Source: QHBQ01 sp038230695
Lineage (GTDB): Bacteria; Chloroflexota; Chloroflexia; QHBQ01
Length of the DNA: 9,161 bases
Reading direction: 5' to 3'
Assembly (NCBI GenBank): GCA_038230695.1
Contig: JBBRMT010000192.1
Span: 1 to 9,161 of the forward strand
Shown: positions 1-4,742 of the stretch, piece after piece
Position numbering within the stretch: the first letter of the stretch is position 1
Layout: each line of letters begins with the position of its first letter
Notes under the pieces: generated by a model
The model's input: the letters and a program-made list of their open reading frames with translations, nothing else
Told to the model about the DNA's origin: nothing
Database searches by the model: none
Program-made: the position numbers and the translations under genes

Positions 1-246
1 ATATACTTCTGGCTGATCGCCAATGTTGGCCCTACGCGTACCTCGACCGTGACATATCTACTACCGATGTTTGGGCTGGTATATGGCGCAATCTTCCTCG
101 GTGAGCAGGGTATCTTCACCTGGAATGTGCTGCTTGGCCTCGCGTTGGTGCTGATGGGCATCGCGGTAACGGGCGGAGTCGTGTCTACCCTGCTGCGTCG
201 CCTGCGTGATGTTCCGCATGACGAAGGTATGAGGAATGAGGTATGA
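1..246 (+). CDS. EamA/DMT-family transporter, C-terminal part (cut by window edge)
   Basis: Frame 1 is open from the first base to a TGA at 244-246, so only the last 81 residues of a drug/metabolite (EamA, 10-TM) transporter are seen; the GTG at 49 is internal. The visible part has the end-of-family pattern: a helix with NVGPTRTS, then a helix with LLPMFGLVYGAIFLGE, then a last helix followed by basic residues LLRRLR. Its sequence is 65/72 identical to the C-terminal part of the convergent gene on the other strand, so the two are recent paralogues. The substrate cannot be told. The last residues (EGMRNEV) are encoded by a low-complexity ATGAGG-type tract next to a parS site, which suggests the original stop was replaced by repeat DNA. 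Family call is firm; gene extent is unknown. Confidence 0.85.
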   Translation: MYFWLIANVGPTRTSTVTYLLPMFGLVYGAIFLGEQGIFTWNVLLGLALVLMGIAVTGGVVSTLLRRLRDVPHDEGMRNEV

Positions 247-1173
247 GGCATGGGAAGGCAATGTTTCACGTGGAACACCGTGCAGGCGGCGCAGCAGTAT
301 GGACGCGACTCCGCCGGTTACGGCGATGCCGACCAGCACGAAAGCAAGGCCAAGCAGCACATTCCAGGTGAAGATACCCTGCTCACCGAGGAAGATTGCG
401 CCATATACCAGCCCGAACATTGGCAGCAGGTACGTCACCATCGAAGTGCGGGTAGGACCAACGTTGGCGATCAGCCAGAAGTATATGGCGAAGGCGAAAG
501 CGGTTCCCAGTAGTCCCAGCGCAAGTAGCGAACCCGCCGCCTTCAGCGATGGCAAATGGTTGGGCAGATTGAACAGGGCAAAGGGGATCACCAGCGCCGC
601 ACCTGCGGCAACCTGACCGATGGCAGGCAGTAGCGGCGCAGTGCCTTTGAACGTGCTACGCACATACAGGTTGGAGATAGCATAGCAAACCGCCATCCCT
701 ACCACTGCGGCCATACCGAGCAACGCCTGAGCGCCGCTGATGCTGCTGCTAGCCGCCAGGGTCACGCCTAGCAATCCAATAATTACGCCGATTACCTTCT
801 GGCTGGTGAAGCGTTCGCCGCCCGGCCAGTAGTTGGCGAATAGCACAGTCCACAATGGAGTGGTGGCGTTGAGAATTGAGGATAGGCCGCTGCTAATTGA
901 GTTCTCCGCCCAGGTGAGCAGCACATAAGGTAGCGCAGCGTTGAGCAGGCCTATGATCAGGAATGGTCGCCACCCACCTTGCCATTCGCTGAGGCGCAGA
1001 TCGGCACGACTGATCAGGATGATCGCCAGCAACCCCAGCGTGCCGAGGGTCAGGCGAGTGGCGACCACGAAGAAGGGGCTAAGGCCGTCGAGATCCGCCT
1101 GCTTGATAAACAGGAATGACGCGCCCCATAGCGCACCCAGGGTAAACAGCATCGCAAAATCTTTGCCGCGCAA
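61..1173 (-). CDS. EamA/DMT-family transporter with antisense C-terminal tail
   Basis: A predicted inner-membrane transporter of the drug/metabolite superfamily with two EamA repeats. Residues 1 to about 295 hold about ten hydrophobic helices. Helix 1 carries GALWGASFLFIK, repeat 1 ends near LGVTLAASS, and repeat 2 has NVGPTRTS and YGAIFLGEQ. I chose the TTG start at 1173 because GGAGG lies at 1180-1184 with a 6-nt spacer; the later ATG at 1152 has no Shine-Dalgarno sequence. Homology to the sister gene ends at residue 301. After that the frame has no stop, passes through a parS-containing repeat and runs antisense through the sister gene (about residues 310-370), giving a hydrophilic tail unlike any EamA protein. 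The family is usually about 290-310 residues, so the tail is probably an accident of the rearrangement. The substrate is unknown. Confidence 0.85.
   Translation of the reverse strand: MRGKDFAMLFTLGALWGASFLFIKQADLDGLSPFFVVATRLTLGTLGLLAIILISRADLRLSEWQGGWRPFLIIGLLNAALPYVLLTWAENSISSGLSSILNATTPLWTVLFANYWPGGERFTSQKVIGVIIGLLGVTLAASSSISGAQALLGMAAVVGMAVCYAISNLYVRSTFKGTAPLLPAIGQVAAGAALVIPFALFNLPNHLPSLKAAGSLLALGLLGTAFAFAIYFWLIANVGPTRTSMVTYLLPMFGLVYGAIFLGEQGIFTWNVLLGLAFVLVGIAVTGGVASILLRRLHGVPRETLPSHASYLIPHTFVMRNITQATQQGRHDSARYRDAHQHQREAKQHIPGEDTLLTEEDCAIYQPKHR
226..258. repeat. Low-complexity ATGAGG/CCTCAT tract
   Basis: Bases 226-258 are made of ATGAGG-like words (ggtatgagg, aatgagg, tatgagg, catggg). 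On the minus strand this reads as CATGCC/TCATACC words directly after a parS site, the same order as at 1326-1364. The stop codon of the left EamA gene (244-246) lies inside the tract. Confidence 0.7.
262..277 (-). other. parS-like ParB-binding site 1
   Basis: The 16 bases read TGTTTCACGTGGAACA on the plus strand, and TGTTCCACGTGAAACA on the minus strand. The minus-strand reading is identical to the well-known Bacillus subtilis parS sequence bound by Spo0J/ParB. The site sits within the 3' extension of the minus-strand EamA gene, where it encodes part of VPRETL, at the junction of the inverted repeat. The match is direct; binding by ParB is inferred. Confidence 0.75.
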
Positions 1174-1238
1174 TGTGCGCCTCCCCCTTTTGGTGTAGGG
1201 GCGGATTACGTCCGCCCAGTCTGGTATAGTGGCAGCAA

Positions 1239-1254
1239 TGTTTCACGTGGAACA
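1239..1254 (-). other. parS-like ParB-binding site 2
   Basis: TGTTTCACGTGGAACA on the plus strand, exactly the same word and orientation as the sites at 262 and 1310. It forms the end of the first copy of the 62-bp direct repeat, in the gap between the EamA and SRPBCC genes. The reverse complement equals the Bacillus subtilis parS sequence. Confidence 0.75.
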
Positions 1255-1309
1255 ATCCCGGTTGTGTAGGGGCGGATTACGTCCGCCCAGTCTGGCATAG
1301 GGGTAGCAA

Positions 1310-1325
1310 TGTTTCACGTGGAACA
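1310..1325 (-). other. parS-like ParB-binding site 3
   Basis: Third identical TGTTTCACGTGGAACA word. Here the flanks extend the symmetry: GCAA before and TTGC after the 16-mer make a 24-bp near-perfect palindrome (1306-1329), broken only at the T/G pair inside parS. It ends the second copy of the direct repeat and is followed by the CATGCCTCAT tract. Read as an open frame it gives MFHVEH, which is a by-product and not a real protein start. Confidence 0.75.
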
Positions 1326-1364
1326 TTGCTTCACTCATGCCTCATCCCCCATACCTCATGCCTA
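1326..1364. repeat. Low-complexity CATGCCTCAT tract after parS
   Basis: Directly after parS site 3 the sequence continues ttgcttcactcatgcc followed by tcatccccc, atacctcatg and ccta. Apart from small changes this matches what follows parS site 1 on the minus strand (attgccttcccatgcc, then tcatacctcattcctcat). The stop codon of the SRPBCC gene (TAG at 1362-1364, minus) is at its far edge. This shows that the parS word and the tract travel together. Confidence 0.65.
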
Positions 1365-1799
1365 CCCGCGCTCCATTTGCCTCTTGACCTGCTGTAGCCC
1401 ATCCTTGATCGAGTTGCCAAACATCATGTTAAGCACAAAGCCCGCTACCGGGGCGCTGATCACTGCATCGAGGCGGCTGCTGTGGTCGGTCAAAGGGATG
1501 GCGCTAAGATGCACTACCGCATTGTTCTCGTCATTTACCAGGGTGATCGTCGTAGGCGGGCCGCTCTGGTATTCGTCTACCCGCAGGGTAAGGTCAGTGC
1601 TGCCCCCCATGAAGCGGAAGCCGAATGTAGCGCTGGCCCCCACCACTGGCTCACCTTCGTTTACCCCTGGTGGCGTATTTATTGCTTTGGTGCTGATTAT
1701 ATCGGTAATGTAAGACGGTGCGTTGCGGATGTCGCTGATATATGCGCCCACCTGCGCCGCCGCTGCGTCAATGGTGACGCTATGTTCGATGCTGCTCAT
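1362..1799 (-). CDS. SRPBCC (START/polyketide-cyclase-like) family protein
   Basis: A 145-residue cytoplasmic protein of the SRPBCC fold, a helix-grip domain that binds hydrophobic ligands; the ligand here is unknown. The start SSIEHSVTIDAAAAQVGAYISDIRNAPSYI is the typical first strand plus helix, followed by alternating strands (ATFGFRFMGGSTDLTLRVDEY, TTITLVNDENNAVVHLSAIPL) and the long C-terminal helix NSIKDGLQQVKRQME. I chose the ATG at 1799 because AGGAGG lies 4 nt upstream; the frame remains open upstream to 1877, but that part (MQAQLKGGIIPCQ...) does not fit the family and overlaps the promoter. The gene is divergent from the HhH gene. Its stop adjoins the parS-linked repeat tract. Family call is good; specific function is not predictable. 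Confidence 0.85.
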   Translation of the reverse strand: MSSIEHSVTIDAAAAQVGAYISDIRNAPSYITDIISTKAINTPPGVNEGEPVVGASATFGFRFMGGSTDLTLRVDEYQSGPPTTITLVNDENNAVVHLSAIPLTDHSSRLDAVISAPVAGFVLNMMFGNSIKDGLQQVKRQMERG

Positions 1800-1848
1800 T
1801 GGCCCTCCTAATGGTCGGTTGTCGCAAGCTAAATCAGCCTGGCAGGGG

Positions 1849-1854
1849 ATTATA
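1849..1854 (-). promoter_or_regulatory. Possible -10 box for the SRPBCC gene
   Basis: The minus strand reads TATAAT here, 49 bp upstream of the chosen ATG. The -35 position, with 17-bp spacing, holds ATGCAA, a poor match, so the promoter is tentative. It would lie back to back with the HhH promoter, and the two -35 regions overlap. Confidence 0.4.
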
Positions 1855-1865
1855 CCACCTTTAAG

Positions 1866-1894
1866 TTGCGCTTGCATAACCAGTGCAGTATAAT
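1866..1894 (+). promoter_or_regulatory. Promoter of the HhH-HEAT gene pair
   Basis: TTGCGC (1866-1871) and TATAAT (1889-1894) are separated by 17 bp, the standard vegetative sigma-factor layout. Transcription would start near 1901, about 30 nt before the HhH start codon, leaving room for its strong Shine-Dalgarno sequence. Confidence 0.65.
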
Positions 1895-1930
1895 GAAGGC
1901 CAAATGTGCAGTATCTAAAGAGGAGGATAT

Positions 1931-2380
1931 ATGGGTAAGTTTCTCAGCCGCTTCGCGCTTGGCGCGGCCATCAGTCTGTTCGCAATCTGGCTATGGGGCC
2001 AACTCAACCAGGATGAGGACGATGACTTCGATGACGATGACGAGGTAATCGAGATCCCCATTGGCAACAACAAGCAGAGCAGCGCAACTGCCACCACCCA
2101 GGGTGATAATGCCGCTAGTGGAGGCGCTAACCACGCAAAGGTTGCCGCCCCTGCTAGTGCGGCGAAGGCGGACGGCAGCAGTGATAGCACAGCCAACCTG
2201 GAGTGGGTGGATGGTATTGGCGAGGCGTTTATTCGCACCCTGAACGAAGCGGGTATCAAGACTGACCAGGATCTGGCAAACGCCAGCGTCGAGCAACTGC
2301 GGGCCACCGGCATCCAGCGCAGCGATGATGAGTTCGCCAGTTGGATTAAGCAGGCCAAGCAGCGCACCAGTGGAAAGTAG
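1931..2380 (+). CDS. Membrane-anchored helix-hairpin-helix protein with acidic stretch
   Basis: A 149-residue protein in three parts. Residues 1-25 are a basic start (GKFLSR) plus one hydrophobic helix (FALGAAISLFAIWLWG) with no clear cleavage site, so probably an anchor. Residues 28-41 are almost all Asp/Glu. Residues 45-88 are an Ala/Ser/Thr-rich linker. Residues 90-143 are a helix-hairpin-helix-like domain (LEWVDGIGEAFIRTLNEAGI, then DLANASVEQLRATGI) of the kind in DUF4332/Rad51-N-like proteins, which often bind DNA or other proteins. Shine-Dalgarno AGAGGAGGA lies just before the ATG at 1931. The HEAT gene begins about 11 nt after the stop, so the two are likely co-transcribed. The role is unknown; a tether between membrane and nucleic acid or protein is a guess. 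Confidence 0.8.
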   Translation: MGKFLSRFALGAAISLFAIWLWGQLNQDEDDDFDDDDEVIEIPIGNNKQSSATATTQGDNAASGGANHAKVAAPASAAKADGSSDSTANLEWVDGIGEAFIRTLNEAGIKTDQDLANASVEQLRATGIQRSDDEFASWIKQAKQRTSGK

Positions 2381-2391
2381 GTGGGATGGCG

Positions 2392-3531
2392 ATGTTCAAC
2401 CGCTTTTCTAGTATGGCGGGCCGCCGCACCAGCCAGACCGATGCGGACGATGCGCTGCTCACCCTCGATGATGAGCTAACCGCGCTTGAAGCGAACGGCA
2501 ATAACCGTGCTACGCTGCGGCAAGGGCTGACCAGTCCGCGACCGCAGGTGCGCGAACGCGCCGTCGAGTTGCTGTCCCACGAACCGCTTGGCGATGATAA
2601 GGAGACAACTGCTGCGTTGCTGGCAGTGTGGGGCGATAGCAGCCCGTTGGTACGCTGGCGAACTGGCTTCCTGCTGCGTGATGTGGCGGGTGATGCAGGG
2701 GAGTTCGAGTTGCCCGATGAGGCTGCCTTTGCCGCCTGGCAGGAGCAGCTTGTTGACGAGATCCTAACCGCACTACTGGGCGAGGCCACCGAGCGGTGGG
2801 CGGCGGTGGAAACCCTGGGCCAGTTGCGGCTGACCGAGGTGGCCCCTGCGCTGCTGCCCAAGGTGCGCCACTATCTAATCGCCGCGCTGGGTGATGAGCA
2901 AGCGCCGGTGCGTCTCGCCGCTGCCGAAACCCTGGGCGGTATGGCTGACGAGGAGACAGTAACCGCGCTGCTTGCTTCGCTGCAGCACGCCGATGCGCTG
3001 ATGCGCCGGAGCGCCGCCGCTGCGCTGGGGCAGATAGGAGCGCACCAGGCGGTCATACCGCTTATTGCCTTGCTACGCGACGATGATACCAGCGTGCGCC
3101 TGAGCGCCGCCGACGCGCTAGGCAATATCGCTGACCTTCGCGCTCTCGCCCCGCTTATCGTTGCTTTGGCCGATGATGACCCCTGGGTGCGGGTTGCTGC
3201 CGCCACTGCCCTGGGCAAGCTGGGCGATGACCAGGCTGCGCCCTCGTTGGTGCGGATGCTCGAAGCCGATGAGAGTCTGGTGGTGCGTCGTGCCGCCCTA
3301 TCCGCGCTGGGCAGCCTCGATGCTTACACCACCGCCCGACCCGCCTTGCTAAAGGCGTTGACCGATGAGGATGCGCTGATTAGCCGCCGTGCCGCCGAGC
3401 AGGTGGCCCAGGCTGGCAACCCCGATGATAGCGCTGCCCTTCGTCCGCTGCTGCGTGATGAGCGGGTGGTATTTGGCCGCACCGTGGCCGATGTAGCCAG
3501 CGAGGCGCTAAGTACGCTATCTGCCACGTAA
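2392..3531 (+). CDS. HEAT-repeat protein
   Basis: About 379 residues, almost entirely alpha-alpha repeats, predicted to form a curved protein-binding solenoid in the cytoplasm. Six regular repeats of about 31 residues fill the C-terminal half, each with a V-R-(x)-A-A-x-x-L-G-x pattern: APVRLAAAETLGGMAD, ALMRRSAAAALGQIGA, TSVRLSAADALGNIAD, PWVRVAAATALGKLGD, LVVRRAALSALGSLDA, ALISRRAAEQVAQAGN. Looser copies precede them (PQVRERAVELL, PLVRWRTGFLL). This is the E-Z/phycobilisome-lyase-like HEAT type, but nothing indicates a pigment lyase. I prefer the ATG at 2392, because AGGTGG (2379-2384) is 7 nt upstream; the ATG at 2386 is too close to it. The gene directly follows the HhH gene and is probably its operon partner. 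No catalytic motif is seen. Confidence 0.85.
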   Translation: MFNRFSSMAGRRTSQTDADDALLTLDDELTALEANGNNRATLRQGLTSPRPQVRERAVELLSHEPLGDDKETTAALLAVWGDSSPLVRWRTGFLLRDVAGDAGEFELPDEAAFAAWQEQLVDEILTALLGEATERWAAVETLGQLRLTEVAPALLPKVRHYLIAALGDEQAPVRLAAAETLGGMADEETVTALLASLQHADALMRRSAAAALGQIGAHQAVIPLIALLRDDDTSVRLSAADALGNIADLRALAPLIVALADDDPWVRVAAATALGKLGDDQAAPSLVRMLEADESLVVRRAALSALGSLDAYTTARPALLKALTDEDALISRRAAEQVAQAGNPDDSAALRPLLRDERVVFGRTVADVASEALSTLSAT

Positions 3532-3535
3532 GGGC

Positions 3536-3564
3536 TTGACATAACAGCCATTATTATGTAAAAT
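3536..3564 (+). promoter_or_regulatory. marR-type promoter, near consensus, leaderless layout
   Basis: TTGACA (3536-3541) is a perfect -35 and TAAAAT (3559-3564) a 5/6 -10, spaced by 17 bp. Transcription should begin at about 3570-3571, on the ATG itself, and no Shine-Dalgarno sequence is present before it. Confidence 0.8.
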
Positions 3565-3572
3565 ACTTACAT
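3556..3572 (+). promoter_or_regulatory. Likely MarR operator (17-bp palindrome)
   Basis: ATGTAA (3556-3561) and TTACAT (3567-3572) are perfect inverted arms around AATAC. The palindrome covers the -10 box and the first two bases of the start codon. Size and place fit a MarR-dimer site, so the regulator below probably represses itself by blocking polymerase. Inference from position and symmetry. Confidence 0.6.
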
Positions 3573-4011
3573 GATATTGAACAAACACAACCCCGAAGAA
3601 AAGGCTGCCACCCTGCGCTGGCTGCTGCTTAAGGTGCAGCGCGATGGCAGCTATGCGTTTAGCGCGATGCTGCGAGATTTTGGGCTGGGGCCAGTGCAGG
3701 CCGAGGTGCTGCTCAAGCTGGACGAGGGCGGGCCTTTGCCGATGAAGGAACTGGCGGCGCGGCTGGTGTGCCACAGTGGCAACGTTAGCCGCCTGATCGA
3801 GCGGATGGTGCGCGAAGGCTTTGTCAGCCGCGCTGAGGCGGAACACGACCGCCGCATTGCCGTGGTTGCGCTCACTGCCACGGGCCGCGCCCTGGCCGAG
3901 CGCATCCAGCCGGTCAGCGTGGAGATGAACAGCCGCCTTGCCGATTTGCTCTCCCCCGCCGAGATTGATGCGGGCATCCATGTGCTGGGCAAACTGGCGG
4001 CCAATGATTAA
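3571..4011 (+). CDS. MarR-family transcriptional regulator
   Basis: A 146-residue winged-helix regulator that binds DNA as a dimer and usually responds to small phenolic or oxidising ligands. Residues 2-45 form the N-terminal dimer helix region. The helix-turn-helix is near MKELAARLVCHSGNVSRLIERMVREGFVSRAEAEHDRRIAVVALTATG, where HDRRIAVVALT matches the family's wing motif (D-x-R-x-x-x-x-x-L-T). The C-terminal helix (SVEMNSRLADLLSPAEIDAGIHVLGKL) completes the dimer domain. Start at 3571 is supported by the promoter, whose -10 box ends 6 bp before it, and not by a Shine-Dalgarno sequence, so the mRNA is probably leaderless. The targets, other than its own promoter, are unknown; neither neighbour is an obvious efflux pump. 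Confidence 0.9.
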   Translation: MILNKHNPEEKAATLRWLLLKVQRDGSYAFSAMLRDFGLGPVQAEVLLKLDEGGPLPMKELAARLVCHSGNVSRLIERMVREGFVSRAEAEHDRRIAVVALTATGRALAERIQPVSVEMNSRLADLLSPAEIDAGIHVLGKLAAND

Positions 4012-4049
4012 AGCTTGGTTAGGTCTTCAGTAGCTCGTACCCATCCCAG

Positions 4050-4076
4050 CCTCCCCGATGGGGGAGGAATTATTTG
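4050..4076 (+). terminator. Probable terminator after the MarR gene
   Basis: CCTCCCC (4050-4056) pairs with GGGGAGG (4061-4067) across GATG and is followed by AATTATTTG, a weak U-rich run. It lies 38 bp after the MarR stop. The same bases can form an alternative CCCATC/GATGGG pairing (4040-4062). It may also be one of the dispersed CTCCCC-type repeats. Confidence 0.5.
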
Positions 4077-4118
4077 TGCTAGCCTCAAATGTGCGTGATT
4101 GCGGAATATTGCACAATG

Positions 4119-4147
4119 TTGACTCATCCAGGCCGCAGTGCTATAAT
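4119..4147 (+). promoter_or_regulatory. Strong promoter of the leader upstream of the SWIM gene
   Basis: TTGACT (4119-4124) and TATAAT (4142-4147) with a 17-bp spacer. Start of transcription is expected near 4154, about 197 nt before the SWIM start codon, so the transcript has a long leader. Bases 4077-4118 upstream show nothing I can name. Confidence 0.75.
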
Positions 4148-4214
4148 CACTCCACCGAGCAAGAGAACTACCGAATAACCTTTAACCATCATGTCGTGAC
4201 GAGGTGACGCAGCC

Positions 4215-4373
4215 ATGCGAATCCTGATACTAATCAAAGCATCACATATATATCTGCTTTACCCTGGCCGACGCTGTGCGCCCCGACGCGCACGAGTCGG
4301 CCAGTTTGTTTATTCGCCCAGTTACCCCAGTAACCAAGAGGAGGTAGCCGATGTTTTCAAGCATTGCCGGTAA
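4215..4373 (+). CDS. Possible leader peptide (52 residues)
   Basis: A short frame begins at ATG 4215 with GAGGTG 8 nt upstream and ends with TAA at 4371-4373, 23 nt inside the SWIM gene but in another frame. The peptide starts MRILILIKASHIYLLYPGRR, with four Ile and four Leu in the first 15 residues, including ATA and CTA codons, and then becomes Arg-rich. It is translated across the terminator hairpin at 4264-4304, so a ribosome on it would open that hairpin. That layout recalls attenuators of the pyrBI kind, where translation of the leader prevents termination. No homologue is recognised. It could be chance: the frame is short and has no conserved feature I know. Confidence 0.3.
   Translation: MRILILIKASHIYLLYPGRRCAPRRARVGQFVYSPSYPSNQEEVADVFKHCR
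4264..4314 (+). terminator. Strong intrinsic terminator in the SWIM leader (attenuator or sRNA end)
   Basis: CTGGCCGAC (4264-4272) pairs perfectly with GTCGGCCAG (4296-4304). Inside it, GTGCGC (4276-4281) pairs with GCGCAC (4288-4293) around the loop CCCGAC. The 15 bp, nearly all G-C, are followed at once by TTTGTTTATT. It lies about 110 nt after the predicted transcription start and 36 nt before the SWIM start, so it would end most transcripts unless something stops it forming. RNA from 4154 to 4314 (about 161 nt) would be the product of termination. Confidence 0.75.
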
Positions 4374-4641
4374 GATCGAGAAGGCCAAGCGCTATCAGGA
4401 AGAGCCAGATCGCGCTAACATTACCGAACTCAGCGTCAACTTTCGGGGAGAGAACGACATACACCGTATTAACCTGCAGCAGGGCCATTGGCGCTGCGAC
4501 TGCGACTTCTTCGCGCACGGCCACGATACGTGCAGCCATGTGATGACGATGCAGCGGCTGCTCGAACCGATGCTCGCGCCGGATGTGCGTACTCACGGTC
4601 TCCCTGGCGGGGTTTGGGATAGCCACGCCGCCCACCGCTAG
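4351..4641 (+). CDS. SWIM zinc-finger protein
   Basis: A 96-residue cytoplasmic protein with a SWIM-type zinc finger, C-x-C-x(n)-C-x-H, seen as WRCDCDFFAHGHDTCSHVMTMQRLL (two Cys at RCDC, then the CSH pair). SWIM domains bind DNA or proteins. The part before it (residues 1-45: KIEKAKRYQEEPDR, then ITELSVNFRGENDIHRINLQQG) is the usual lead-in of small free-standing SWIM proteins in Chloroflexota, as I remember them. Shine-Dalgarno AGGAGG is 6 nt before the ATG at 4351. Expression is probably controlled by the terminator in its leader. The C-terminal 25 residues have no feature. The exact role is unknown. Confidence 0.85.
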   Translation: MFSSIAGKIEKAKRYQEEPDRANITELSVNFRGENDIHRINLQQGHWRCDCDFFAHGHDTCSHVMTMQRLLEPMLAPDVRTHGLPGGVWDSHAAHR

Positions 4642-4671
4642 CCGCCAGCAGCAAGCATAGTTAATAACAAA

Positions 4672-4702
4672 GGGCGCACAATGAATGGTCTCATGTGCGT
4701 CC
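4672..4702 (+). terminator. Hairpin after the SWIM gene, probable terminator
   Basis: GGGCGCAC-A-ATGA (4672-4684) pairs with TCAT-GTGCGTCC (4691-4702) around ATGGTC: twelve pairs with one bulge and one G-U. It is 30 bp after the SWIM stop. There is no U tract downstream on the plus strand, while the minus-strand reading is followed by TTTGTTATT, so it may act better in the other direction. Confidence 0.5.
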
Positions 4703-4730
4703 TTCGCTATGCAAATAAAGGTGTAGCGGG

Positions 4731-4736
4731 TATAAT
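4731..4736 (+). promoter_or_regulatory. -10 box of the DUF554 gene (leaderless layout)
   Basis: A perfect TATAAT ends 6 bp before the ATG at 4743, so transcription should start on or next to the start codon. The -35 position has only TATGCA (4708-4713), a partial match at 17-bp spacing. No Shine-Dalgarno sequence is visible before the ATG. Confidence 0.55.
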
Positions 4737-4742
4737 CAGCGC

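Larger units (their letters stand above)
1..486. repeat. Large inverted repeat: two EamA 3' ends, tail to tail
   Basis: Base i in 1-215 pairs with base 487-i in 272-486 without any gap; by my count 187 of 215 positions match (87%). The spacer of 56 bp (216-271) is not part of the repeat and holds a low-complexity tract and most of a parS site. Bases 73-140 match the reverse complement of 347-414 exactly (68 bp), while all 28 differences lie outside that core. The left arm probably continues beyond the window. The divergence between arms argues against a simple assembly palindrome. Confidence 0.9.
1193..1325. repeat. Direct repeat pair (62 bp, period 71) with hairpin and parS
   Basis: Copies at 1193-1254 and 1264-1325 match at 59 of 62 positions. 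Each starts with GTAGGGG, then a 7-bp hairpin GGGCGGA-TTACG-TCCGCCC (1199-1217 and 1270-1288), then CAGTCTGG, then ends with the 16-bp parS word. The first copy lies just upstream of the Shine-Dalgarno sequence of the minus-strand EamA gene, so it would be in or near its leader. Together with the following CATGCCTCAT tract it resembles a dispersed intergenic repeat that carries a parS site. Confidence 0.85.

Noticed and set aside
1193..1325. Repeats as a CRISPR array
   Set aside because: There are only two 62-bp units with a 9-bp gap between them, no variable spacers of typical size and no cas gene.
1309..1713. Open frame of 134 codons on the plus strand starting MFHVEH
   Set aside because: Its start is simply the parS word read as codons, there is no Shine-Dalgarno sequence, and the rest is antisense to the well-supported SRPBCC gene.
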